A stretch of 5,906 nucleotides of DNA from FEN-680 sp036781505 (GCA_036781505.1 DAIQAV010000152.1:1-5906), one strand, 5' to 3'; positions 1-5,785 are shown, numbered from the stretch's first letter. The notes: generated from the sequence alone by a model not told the origin. Numbers and translations are program-made.

Positions 1-58
1 CAAGGATTAAACTGAAGAAACTCTACCCATCATTTGGTGAATGACAGAGTACTAGCAC

Positions 59-122
59 GGAAGGTCCGCAAACATGAGATGGTCCCTCAAGCGAAAGTTC
101 TACATCCTGGTGCTCCCGTCGG
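59..122 (+). other. Probable true translation start and N-terminus of the sensor kinase, one frame off
   Basis: GGAAGG at 59-64 lies 9 nt before an ATG at 74. From that ATG the reading is MRWSLKRKFYILVLPS, a typical basic start running into a hydrophobic helix. This frame does not continue into the kinase. The kinase frame is open only from after a TGA at 75-77 and reads an unconvincing Ser-rich peptide until the GTG at 123, which has no SD. If one G of the GGG at 121-123 is skipped, the two pieces join as ...ILVLPS-VVLIALMAMVML, a complete first membrane helix. The join would give a protein of about 685 residues. I infer a one-base frame break, which could be a sequencing or assembly error, a real mutation, or (less likely) recoding. 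Confidence 0.7.
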
Positions 123-2132
123 GTGGTGCTCATTGCGCTTATGGCGATGGTGATGCTGCCCCACCAGCAGGTGCAGAACAACGTGGTCCAGATCAAGGAG
201 GCGATGGACGAAGCAGTCTCGGCCGAGACGTTCGCTCGCTTCTATGAACGGCAGCTTCGGGAGGCCGCAGCCTTCATAGTGACAGGACAGCCCGAGCACC
301 AGAGGCTTTACGAGCAGTCCAAGGAGCAGGCGCGGATCGGGATAGCCGACTGGCTGGCGGCTGAGAACAGGCATACGGGAGATTCGCCGGCCGAGCACGC
401 CACCGAGCTCAAGATGCTCCACGCCACGCTGGCCGGAAACGCGGACGTCGCGAAGGTCGCCGACTGGTCGATCGCTCTTGCCGGCTCGGGGCAGCGCGCG
501 CAGGCGATGGAGAACCTCCAGAAGGCCATCACCGGGGATGGCGGCGAGACGGTAAGCAACAACGTGGACGATCAGTTGCCTGACGAGGAGGCCCAGCTCA
601 ACAAGTACCTGGACAACCTGGCCGGGGCCATCAAGAGCATGGTGGTCATGAGGCTGATGAACCTGGGGCCGAACGTGGACAGCATGAAGACGCATTTCGC
701 GAACACCATCTACGCCGAGCGGTTCGCCAGGTACTACAACATGCAAGTCCGCCAGGTGATGGCACAGATCGTGGCCGCCAACCCCGCCGGCCAGGACCTG
801 CTGGGTGAGTCGGGTGACCAGGCCTCGGAAGCCCTGCAAGCCTGGAGTGACGAGGCCAGGATGGTAGGCGCGGACAAAGAGCGCGGAAGGCAGACGGCGC
901 TGGTGGGCAGGCTGACCAGCACGTATAAGAGTGTCAGCACGGCGGTCGACAACGCCGTCACCGCGGTCAACGCGGGCAACCCGGCCGCTGCGATCGCATA
1001 CATTGAGAAAGAAACCGGTCCCACGCCGCTGACATCACTAACGGCCGCGATCAGCACAGACGTCAACAACCAGAAGAAAGACATGCAGTTCGACGCCTCG
1101 CTCATCTCGTCCGGCAGCAGCAACGCCGCCTGGGGCGTAGGGATAATCGGCGGTCTGCTGCTCCTGGTCGCGCTCGGTGGTAGGTTCCTGGTCTCGGGCC
1201 GGGTGGTCACGCCGGTGGTCCAGCTCCGCGACGCGGCCAGGGTCTTCGGAGAAGGAGGGGGCAACGTCAGCGTCGACGTGAAGTCGCACGACGAGCTGGG
1301 CGAGCTGTCCACGTCTTTCAACGAGATGGCGGCCGCGCGCATCATGGCCGAAGAGGAGTTGCGACAGGCCCGCGACGAGCTCGAGGACAGAGTAGAAGAG
1401 CGCACCAGCCAGCTCGCCCGCGCCAACAGGGAGCTGGGCCGCGTGAACCACGAGCTCCTTTCCACGAACAAAGAGCTGAACGACTTCGCCTACGTGGTGT
1501 CCCACGATCTCAAGGCTCCACTGCGGGGGATCGGATCGCTTGCCACCTGGCTCTCGACCGACTACAGGGACGTGCTAGATGAGAACGGACAGAAGCAGCT
1601 GGAGCTGCTCCTCGACAGGGCCAAGAGGATGGAAGGACTTATCGAGAGCATCCTGGCGTACTCCAGGGTCGGCCGGGTCAGGGAGGAGCGCCAGACGGTC
1701 GACCTCGATGAGCTCGTCGACTCGGCGGTGAAGATGCTGGACATCCCGGACGGCATCGAGGTGAAGGTCGCCGGAGACCTGCCGGAGGTGACCGGTGAGA
1801 GGACCAGGCTCGGCCAGGTCTTCGGGAACCTCATCGGCAACGCGGTCAAGTTCATGGACAAGCCCGAGGGAAAGGTCATCATCTCCTGTGCGGACGACGG
1901 CGATTTCTGGAGGCTGGCGGTCGCCGACAGCGGCCCGGGCATAGACGCAAGGTACCACGACCAGATATTCCAGATATTCCAGACTCTGTCCGCGCGTGAC
2001 GATGTCGAGAGCAGCGGGGTGGGTCTGACGCTGGTCAAGAAGATCGTCGAGATGCATGGGGGGCGCGTGTGGTTGGAATCCGAGGTGGGAAAGGGGTCCA
2101 CGTTCTTCTTCATTCTGCCGAAGGCGAAGTGA
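123..2132 (+). CDS. Membrane sensor histidine kinase (duplicated sensor domain, HAMP, HisKA, HATPase)
   Basis: This is a two-component sensor kinase that senses outside the membrane and autophosphorylates a cytoplasmic histidine. Residues are counted from the GTG at 123. The end of a first membrane helix is at about 1-13, followed by a helical extracytoplasmic region at about 14-335 that contains two related units. A second membrane helix lies at about 337-357, HAMP at about 361-412, then a charged coiled coil to about 450. The H-box VVSHDLKAPLR has the phospho-acceptor H461. The N-box has N573, the G1 box is DSGPGID (D602), and the G2 box is SGVGLTLVKK (around 631-640). The FQIFQTL stretch followed by ARDDVES resembles kinases paired with Rcp1-type receivers, as found next door. 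All core catalytic motifs are present. The start at 123 is only the first in-frame initiator; the real start is probably the ATG at 74, across a one-base frame break. The gene leads an operon with the receiver 25 nt downstream. The ligand is unknown. Confidence 0.93.
   Translation: MVLIALMAMVMLPHQQVQNNVVQIKEAMDEAVSAETFARFYERQLREAAAFIVTGQPEHQRLYEQSKEQARIGIADWLAAENRHTGDSPAEHATELKMLHATLAGNADVAKVADWSIALAGSGQRAQAMENLQKAITGDGGETVSNNVDDQLPDEEAQLNKYLDNLAGAIKSMVVMRLMNLGPNVDSMKTHFANTIYAERFARYYNMQVRQVMAQIVAANPAGQDLLGESGDQASEALQAWSDEARMVGADKERGRQTALVGRLTSTYKSVSTAVDNAVTAVNAGNPAAAIAYIEKETGPTPLTSLTAAISTDVNNQKKDMQFDASLISSGSSNAAWGVGIIGGLLLLVALGGRFLVSGRVVTPVVQLRDAARVFGEGGGNVSVDVKSHDELGELSTSFNEMAAARIMAEEELRQARDELEDRVEERTSQLARANRELGRVNHELLSTNKELNDFAYVVSHDLKAPLRGIGSLATWLSTDYRDVLDENGQKQLELLLDRAKRMEGLIESILAYSRVGRVREERQTVDLDELVDSAVKMLDIPDGIEVKVAGDLPEVTGERTRLGQVFGNLIGNAVKFMDKPEGKVIISCADDGDFWRLAVADSGPGIDARYHDQIFQIFQTLSARDDVESSGVGLTLVKKIVEMHGGRVWLESEVGKGSTFFFILPKAK
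222..353 (+). repeat. Sensor-domain unit, copy 1 (protein-level repeat)
   Basis: Residues 34-77 of the sensor kinase, beginning AETFARFYERQLREA and ending in Trp. They align without gaps to residues 198-241. I count 18 identities in 44 positions, including A-E-x-F-A-R-x-Y, Q-x-R, I-V, P and the final W. The similarity is at protein level, and the DNA copies have diverged. Confidence 0.7.
714..845 (+). repeat. Sensor-domain unit, copy 2 (protein-level repeat)
   Basis: Residues 198-241 of the sensor kinase, beginning AERFARYYNMQVRQV and ending in Trp. This is the second copy of the unit at residues 34-77, offset by 164 residues. The regions after each copy are also similar in character (helical, Ala-rich, an acidic/Lys stretch ending near a TG or TGP), so the duplicated unit is probably larger than the core I aligned. 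Confidence 0.7.
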
Positions 2133-2146
2133 TCCAATGTTGAGAT

Positions 2147-2152
2147 GGGAGG
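2147..2152 (+). promoter_or_regulatory. SD that decides the receiver start (TTG at 2158)
   Basis: GGGAGG lies 5 nt before a TTG at 2158. The upstream in-frame ATG at 2137 has only a distant AAGG about 12 nt away. Starting at 2158 places the first receiver strand (SILLVEDD) right at the N-terminus, as expected for single-domain receivers. Confidence 0.6.
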
Positions 2153-2157
2153 CAGAA

Positions 2158-2571
2158 TTGCGAGCGAACAAATCCATATTGCTTGTGGAGGACGACGTCG
2201 TTGACAGGATGACTGTGGAGAGGGCGCTCAAAGAGATACACGTGTTGAATCCCCTTCACATCGTGGAGAACGGCGAGGCAGCACTGGAGTTCCTGCGCGA
2301 CCCGGCGAACGAGAAGCCCGGAATAATCCTGCTCGACCTGAACATGCCCAAGATGAACGGCATCGAGTTCCTGCAGGTGGTCAAGAACGATGACGCCTTC
2401 AAGAGGATCCCGGTGATAGTGCTCACCACGTCGAAGGACGAACAGGACCGGGTGAACACATTCGACCTTGGGGTCGCCGGGTACATGATCAAGCCGGTCG
2501 ATTACCTCCAGTTCGTGGAGGTGGTCCGCGCGATCGACCTCTACTGGACGCTCTCCGAGCTGTCCGATTGA
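2158..2571 (+). CDS. Single-domain response regulator, Rcp1-like receiver
   Basis: A stand-alone phospho-receiver of about 137 residues that accepts a phosphoryl group from a histidine kinase. It has no output domain. The fold is complete. The acidic pocket is LLVEDD (E11, D12, D13), the phospho-acceptor is D60 in LLDLNMPKMNG, the switch Thr is in VLTTSKDEQD (T90/T91), and the conserved Lys is K112 in MIKPVDY. The long loop after the first helix and the LTTS-x4-D and W-rich C-terminal helix pattern resemble Rcp1-type receivers that partner phytochrome-like or PAS kinases. The gene lies 25 nt after the sensor kinase and 20 nt before the hybrid kinase, so it is almost certainly co-transcribed and the cognate partner of one or both. 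I chose the TTG at 2158 because of its SD. The alternative ATG at 2137 would add seven residues. Confidence 0.93.
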   Translation: MRANKSILLVEDDVVDRMTVERALKEIHVLNPLHIVENGEAALEFLRDPANEKPGIILLDLNMPKMNGIEFLQVVKNDDAFKRIPVIVLTTSKDEQDRVNTFDLGVAGYMIKPVDYLQFVEVVRAIDLYWTLSELSD

Positions 2572-2575
2572 AGAT

Positions 2576-2583
2576 AGGAGAGG
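2576..2583 (+). promoter_or_regulatory. SD that decides the hybrid-kinase start (TTG at 2592)
   Basis: AGGAGAGG ends 8 nt before a TTG at 2592, which begins MKVLLVEDDE. An earlier in-frame TTG at 2568 overlaps the preceding stop codon, has no SD of its own, and would put this SD inside the coding region. Confidence 0.6.
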
Positions 2584-2591
2584 ACCTGGGC

Positions 2592-3965
2592 TTGAAGGTA
2601 TTGCTGGTGGAGGACGACGAAGTCGACCGGATGGCGTTCGAGCGATTTGTAACCCGCGAGGGCCTCACGTATGAGTGCCAGTTCGCGACGTCGGTGGCGG
2701 ACGCCAGGGCGGCGCTGGCCGCCCGCGACTTCGACGTCATCCTGCTCGATTTCAACCTGCCGGACGGGACGGGCTTCGACGTGATCGAGCTCAAGCCCGC
2801 GGCCCCGATAATCCTCATCACCGGCACCAATCAGACCGACACCGCCGTCTCCGCCATGAAGGCAGGCGCCTACGACTACGTCATCAAGGACCACGAGCGC
2901 AACTACCTGCGGGTGCTTCCCGTCGCGATAGAGAGCGCGATGAAACGCAAGGAGGCCGAGGAGACTTTCACCATTCTCTCTCACGCCCTGATGAGCGCGG
3001 CGGACAGCATCTTCATCACCGACCTCGATGGCAGGATAACTTTCCTCAACAGCGCGGTCGCTGATACTTACGGTTACGCGGAAGCCGACCTGCTGGGCAG
3101 GGACATCGCCGTGATCGGGGAGACCCGATCCGAGGGCGAGTACTATCACAGGCGCAAGGACGGCACCGAGTTCCCCGTCTCGCTCTCGCGCTCCGAGGTG
3201 AACGACGAGACCGGAAGAGAGATCGCCATGGTCGTCCTGGCCAGGGACATCACCGACCGCAAGCAGGCCGAGGAGGAGCTGCGGCGCATCAACGCCGAGC
3301 TCGAGGGGTACGCGCACACGGTCTCTCACGACCTCAAGGGCCCGCTGGCCTCGACCACGCTCGCGACCTCGACGCTGGAGCGTCTTCTTTCAGAGAAGGG
3401 GCTCGCGATCGAGGGCTCGGAGATCAAGGACCTGCTCGGCATCCTCGACAACAACGTCTGGAAGTCAGCCGCGCTCATCGACGACCTTCTCGCCCTCGCC
3501 GAGGCGGGCCAGATGCCCGAATCGGTGGAGGACGTCGACGTCCTGGGTGTGGTGAGGCGCATCGCCTCCGAGAACGAGGGCGCCATCGTGCAGCGGAACA
3601 TCACGCTGGAGATAGACGGCGACCTGGGCGCCGTACGGGCGGCGCCCGCTCACGTCTACCAGTTGTTCTCCAACCTGATCGGCAACTGCATCAAGCACTC
3701 CGGCGCCGACGCCCCCGTCGTCAGGATCGAGCGCGTGCGCGACGACGGTGCCGGCTGCCACACCTACCTGGTCAGCGACAACGGAGTGGGCATCCCCGAG
3801 GCAGACCTCACGCGGATATTCGCACCGTTTTTCAAGGGCGCGACAGGCGGGACCGGCATCGGGCTCGCCACGGTGAAGAAGATCACCAACCTCTACGGGG
3901 GTTCGGTCCGGGCCTACAACGACGACGGCGCCTGCTTCGAGTTCACCCTGAACGACCAGGCGTAG
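2592..3965 (+). CDS. Hybrid receiver-PAS-histidine kinase, soluble
   Basis: A cytoplasmic kinase of about 457 residues with an N-terminal receiver, so its activity is probably set by phosphorylation from another kinase. The receiver is at 1 to about 110: acidic pocket E7, D8, D9; phospho-acceptor D53 in LLDFNLPDGTG; T77 in ITGTNQTD; K99 in YVIKD. A PAS domain follows at about 126-218, ending in the usual DITDRKQAEEEL linker at 219-230. The H-box TVSHDLKGPL has H246. The N-box is NLIGNCIKHS with N365, G1 is DNGVGIP with D396, and G2 is GGTGIGLATVKK around G422. There are no membrane segments. The middle of the PAS domain is short, passing directly from LLGRD to YYHRRKDGTEF. The receiver resembles the neighbouring stand-alone receiver (both LLVEDDxVDRM), suggesting paralogy. 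The 3' end overlaps the convergent phosphoesterase gene by 23 bp. I chose the TTG start from its SD. Confidence 0.93.
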   Translation: MKVLLVEDDEVDRMAFERFVTREGLTYECQFATSVADARAALAARDFDVILLDFNLPDGTGFDVIELKPAAPIILITGTNQTDTAVSAMKAGAYDYVIKDHERNYLRVLPVAIESAMKRKEAEETFTILSHALMSAADSIFITDLDGRITFLNSAVADTYGYAEADLLGRDIAVIGETRSEGEYYHRRKDGTEFPVSLSRSEVNDETGREIAMVVLARDITDRKQAEEELRRINAELEGYAHTVSHDLKGPLASTTLATSTLERLLSEKGLAIEGSEIKDLLGILDNNVWKSAALIDDLLALAEAGQMPESVEDVDVLGVVRRIASENEGAIVQRNITLEIDGDLGAVRAAPAHVYQLFSNLIGNCIKHSGADAPVVRIERVRDDGAGCHTYLVSDNGVGIPEADLTRIFAPFFKGATGGTGIGLATVKKITNLYGGSVRAYNDDGACFEFTLNDQA

Positions 3966-5028
3966 CGCCGGCGTCTCGCCGGCTCCTGATGCCCCTGCGG
4001 ATCAGCAGCATTACCGCCACCGCCCCACCCAGCGCCAGCCCCAGGCAGACTATCAACCAGGCGAAGTTGTCGGCCACGTACGAATACGTATAGGTGTAAG
4101 GCTCGTCCACGTACATGTAGAAGAACTTGGCCCACTTGCTGAAGATCGGGACCACCTCGAAGTTGACGCGGTCGGGCGTCACGCTCACCTTGATGTAGTG
4201 GTGCATGTCGCGGTAGCGGTCCACGTCCCACAGCTCGGCCCCGCCGCCGCCGGTTATCACGACGTGGACGTCGTAGGGCCAGAGGTCGTAGTCGAACGTG
4301 TGCATGTGGGAGCCGAAGACGTAATTGACGCCGTACTCGACGCACAGGTGCCTGATGGCGTCCGCGTTCTTCCTGTCGCTGAGGAACTCCTGCATCGGCA
4401 TCTGCGGGTTGCGCAGGCCGCGGAACGGCGGCACGTGCAGGAACACGAAGCGGCGCTTATACGACTGGCCCTTTTTCAACTCGCTCTCGAACCAGCGCAT
4501 CTGCGCCGGATCGACCGACTTGCAGTCCGAGTCGTCGAGCACTATGAAGTAGTTATCCCCGGCGTTGAAGGCATAGTAGCGCGGGCCGAATATGCTCTGA
4601 TAGTTCTTGAGCCCGTCCGCCGCCACGTCGTGGTTCCCGACCGCGGTGATGAACGGGGCCTTCATCCCCAGCACCTGGTTCTGGAACAGGCGGTACTTGA
4701 CCCGCTCGCCGTCGAAGACGAGGTCGCCCATGTCGATGGTGAAGAGCAGGTCCTTCTGGCTCTGGATACTCTGCTTCACCAGGTTGAAGGTCCTGTTGGA
4801 GTTCTTGTTGTCGCCCATCACGGCAAACGTGAACGAATCGCCGGGGGTCTTGATCTTCGCGATGTTCTTCGCGTTCCAGCGGGTCGTGGCCTTCGGCAGC
4901 ATCCAGGTCGCGTGGACCATGATGACGATCGCGCCCGCGAACGCCAGTCCCAGGATCACCACGGCTATCACGGAAAGGACGAAGAAGAAGCGCCTCAGCC
5001 TGATGCCGGCGGGTCTTTCCTTGCTCAA
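3943..5028 (-). CDS. Membrane-anchored calcineurin-like metallophosphoesterase
   Basis: A predicted metal-dependent phosphoesterase of the calcineurin-like superfamily, 361 residues from the TTG at 5028. Basic residues (RLRR) precede a membrane helix at about 13-38. The catalytic domain follows at about 60-300, then a second membrane helix at about 322-343 and a basic tail (RRGIRSRR). Charge placement puts both ends inside and the catalytic domain outside the membrane. Metal and catalytic motifs: GDNK (D73), MGDLVFDG (D102), GNHD (N132, H133, D134), HVPPF (H198) and GSHMH (H241, H243). Motif I has Lys where DxH has His, and motif V is GSHMH. A Tyr-rich stretch (YTYTYSY) precedes the second helix. 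The SD GAGGTGAT at 5032-5039 favours the TTG; the ATG at 5046 has no SD and would add six residues. It faces the operon convergently and the lipoprotein divergently. The substrate is not predictable. Confidence 0.92.
   Translation of the reverse strand: MSKERPAGIRLRRFFFVLSVIAVVILGLAFAGAIVIMVHATWMLPKATTRWNAKNIAKIKTPGDSFTFAVMGDNKNSNRTFNLVKQSIQSQKDLLFTIDMGDLVFDGERVKYRLFQNQVLGMKAPFITAVGNHDVAADGLKNYQSIFGPRYYAFNAGDNYFIVLDDSDCKSVDPAQMRWFESELKKGQSYKRRFVFLHVPPFRGLRNPQMPMQEFLSDRKNADAIRHLCVEYGVNYVFGSHMHTFDYDLWPYDVHVVITGGGGAELWDVDRYRDMHHYIKVSVTPDRVNFEVVPIFSKWAKFFYMYVDEPYTYTYSYVADNFAWLIVCLGLALGGAVAVMLLIRRGIRSRRDAGATPGRSG
3967..3983. terminator. GC-rich hairpin at the convergent gene junction
   Basis: GCCGGCG-TCT-CGCCGGC is a perfect 7-bp stem with a 3-nt loop, starting 1 nt after the TAG of the hybrid kinase. 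It lies inside the last codons of the opposing phosphoesterase gene. There is no T-tract on either side, so it is not a textbook intrinsic terminator. It could cause pausing, or protect or end the operon transcript. Confidence 0.4.
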
Positions 5029-5031
5029 GTC

Positions 5032-5039
5032 ATCACCTC
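5032..5039 (-). promoter_or_regulatory. SD that decides the phosphoesterase start (TTG at 5028)
   Basis: On the minus strand, GAGGTGAT matches eight consecutive bases of the anti-SD complement, with GAGG 7 nt from the TTG at 5028. This SD would lie inside the gene if the ATG at 5046 were used. Confidence 0.6.
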
Positions 5040-5046
5040 GGCCCAT

Positions 5047-5052
5047 ATTCTA
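5047..5052 (-). promoter_or_regulatory. Candidate -10 of the phosphoesterase promoter
   Basis: TAGAAT on the minus strand (one mismatch to TATAAT). The expected transcript start is near 5040, just ahead of the SD at 5032-5039. This fits the TTG start and would leave the ATG at 5046 outside the transcript. No good -35 is seen 16-18 bp upstream, so an activator may be needed or the call may be wrong. Confidence 0.3.
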
Positions 5053-5063
5053 CACAGTATGGC

Positions 5064-5088
5064 GGTCATTATTGTTGAGATAATCACC
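5064..5088. promoter_or_regulatory. Operator-like dyad between divergent genes
   Basis: GGTCATTAT at 5064-5072, then seven bases, then ATAATCACC at 5080-5088. The arms are inverted repeats with 8 of 9 positions complementary, and the dyad is 25 bp long. It is centred at 5076, almost midway between the two outward-facing TAGAAT elements at 5047-5052 and 5092-5097, where both -35 regions would fall. This is a typical place and size for a dimeric transcription factor site. The regulator is unknown. Confidence 0.5.
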
Positions 5089-5097
5089 TGATAGAAT
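5089..5097 (+). promoter_or_regulatory. Candidate extended -10 of the lipoprotein promoter
   Basis: TGATAGAAT is an extended -10 (TGn followed by TAGAAT, one mismatch to consensus). The expected transcript start is near 5104, leaving a short leader before the SD-like purine run at 5123-5133. There is no good -35; TTGAGA at 5075-5080 is only 11 bp away. Confidence 0.4.
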
Positions 5098-5164
5098 CCT
5101 GTTGCGAGACCGGATGGATACTGAGAGGTGGAGACGCCCGTGAGACGACGCTGGAAGAGCCTCG

Positions 5165-5767
5165 GTGCGGACATCGTTCGTGGTGATGCTGTGCGCTGGC
5201 GTGGTCTGCCTGGGCGGGTGCGGCGGCATCCCCGACGCCGCCATGCAATCGCTGCAGAAGGGCGACGCCATCCTGCAGAAGGTGGCGGCCCAGGTCGACC
5301 CGCTACTCTACGAGCTGGAGAGCCTCTTCACAGACTACGCCTACGGCGAGAACACCGAGCCCTACGGCGTGAACCAGACGATGACCGAGTCCAGGGCCAC
5401 CGCGCTCCGCCTGGCGGCGATGTCCCGCGAGGCGGAGGCGTACTTCAACAAGGCGCTGAGCGTGCCGGGTGCCGGCGGGTGCACCGAGTATGTCGGCCAG
5501 GCCAGGGCCGTGCTCCAACAAGTAGAGAGGATCCCCGGGGTGGCGGACAGAGGCTTCCGGGTGATAGACACCCTCGCCAACATCGACACCACAGTCGGCG
5601 AGAAAGCCATGGAGACCTCCCTCTACAAAGCGTCCCGCTCGCTCATCCAGATAAACATCGAGACTCACTACGCGGTGGGATACGCGGCCTACCTCGCCTC
5701 CAAGCTGGGCATAAGGAGCAGTCAGGCCAGCACCACCGCGCCCGCCTCGCACACTTCGGGTTCGTAG
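5165..5767 (+). CDS. Small lipoprotein of unknown function
   Basis: I do not recognise a family. The 200-residue product from the GTG at 5165 starts with a short lipoprotein signal: Arg at 2, a hydrophobic core at about 4-16, then lipobox LGGC with C19 as the lipidated cysteine and GG after it. The mature part (about 20-180) looks mostly helical, with a second cysteine in AGGCTEY, and it ends in a Ser/Thr/Ala tail. The start is uncertain. GGAAGAG at 5153-5159 sits 5 nt before the GTG at 5165. A stronger SD (GAGGTGG, 5125-5131) precedes a GTG at 5140 that reads MRRRWKSLG in another frame, a convincing n-region if one base were skipped. The gene is transcribed divergently from the phosphoesterase, and a hairpin follows it. 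Codon use (GC-rich third positions, AGG, ATA) matches the neighbours. Confidence 0.82.
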   Translation: MRTSFVVMLCAGVVCLGGCGGIPDAAMQSLQKGDAILQKVAAQVDPLLYELESLFTDYAYGENTEPYGVNQTMTESRATALRLAAMSREAEAYFNKALSVPGAGGCTEYVGQARAVLQQVERIPGVADRGFRVIDTLANIDTTVGEKAMETSLYKASRSLIQINIETHYAVGYAAYLASKLGIRSSQASTTAPASHTSGS

Positions 5768-5768
5768 C

Positions 5769-5785
5769 GACGGCCCCCGGCCGTC
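5769..5785 (+). terminator. Hairpin after the lipoprotein gene
   Basis: GACGGCC-CCC-GGCCGTC is a perfect 7-bp stem with a 3-nt loop, 1 nt after the TAG. It has the same geometry (7-bp stem, 3-nt loop, same distance from the stop) as the hairpin after the hybrid kinase gene. Only TT follows, so it is a weak terminator by sequence. It directly abuts the tRNA promoter. Confidence 0.45.

Noticed and set aside
30..44. Small inverted repeat TCATT-TGGTG-AATGA upstream of the operon
   Set aside because: Five-base arms are expected by chance. No convincing -10/-35 pair was found in 1-58, so the operon promoter is probably outside or not recognisable here.
87..839. Minus-strand open frame of 250 codons opposite the kinase sensor domain
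   Set aside because: It is a His/Leu/Val/Arg-rich shadow without SD or motifs, and the opposite strand encodes a coherent, internally repeated sensor domain.
1962..1979. Tandem duplication of CAGATATTC in the kinase gene
   Set aside because: It encodes QIFQIF within the IFQIFQTL motif that I recall as normal for this kinase type, so it is a coding coincidence rather than a slippage product.
5075..5080. TTGAGA as a -35 for the lipoprotein gene
   Set aside because: It lies only 11 bp from the TAGAAT at 5092, too close for a sigma-70 spacer. The extended -10 reading is preferred.
4198..5091. Long plus-strand open frame (297 codons) opposite the phosphoesterase gene
   Set aside because: It is the antisense shadow of a GC-rich gene. 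The translation is rich in V, H, R and E with no domain, and the minus strand carries all metallophosphoesterase motifs.
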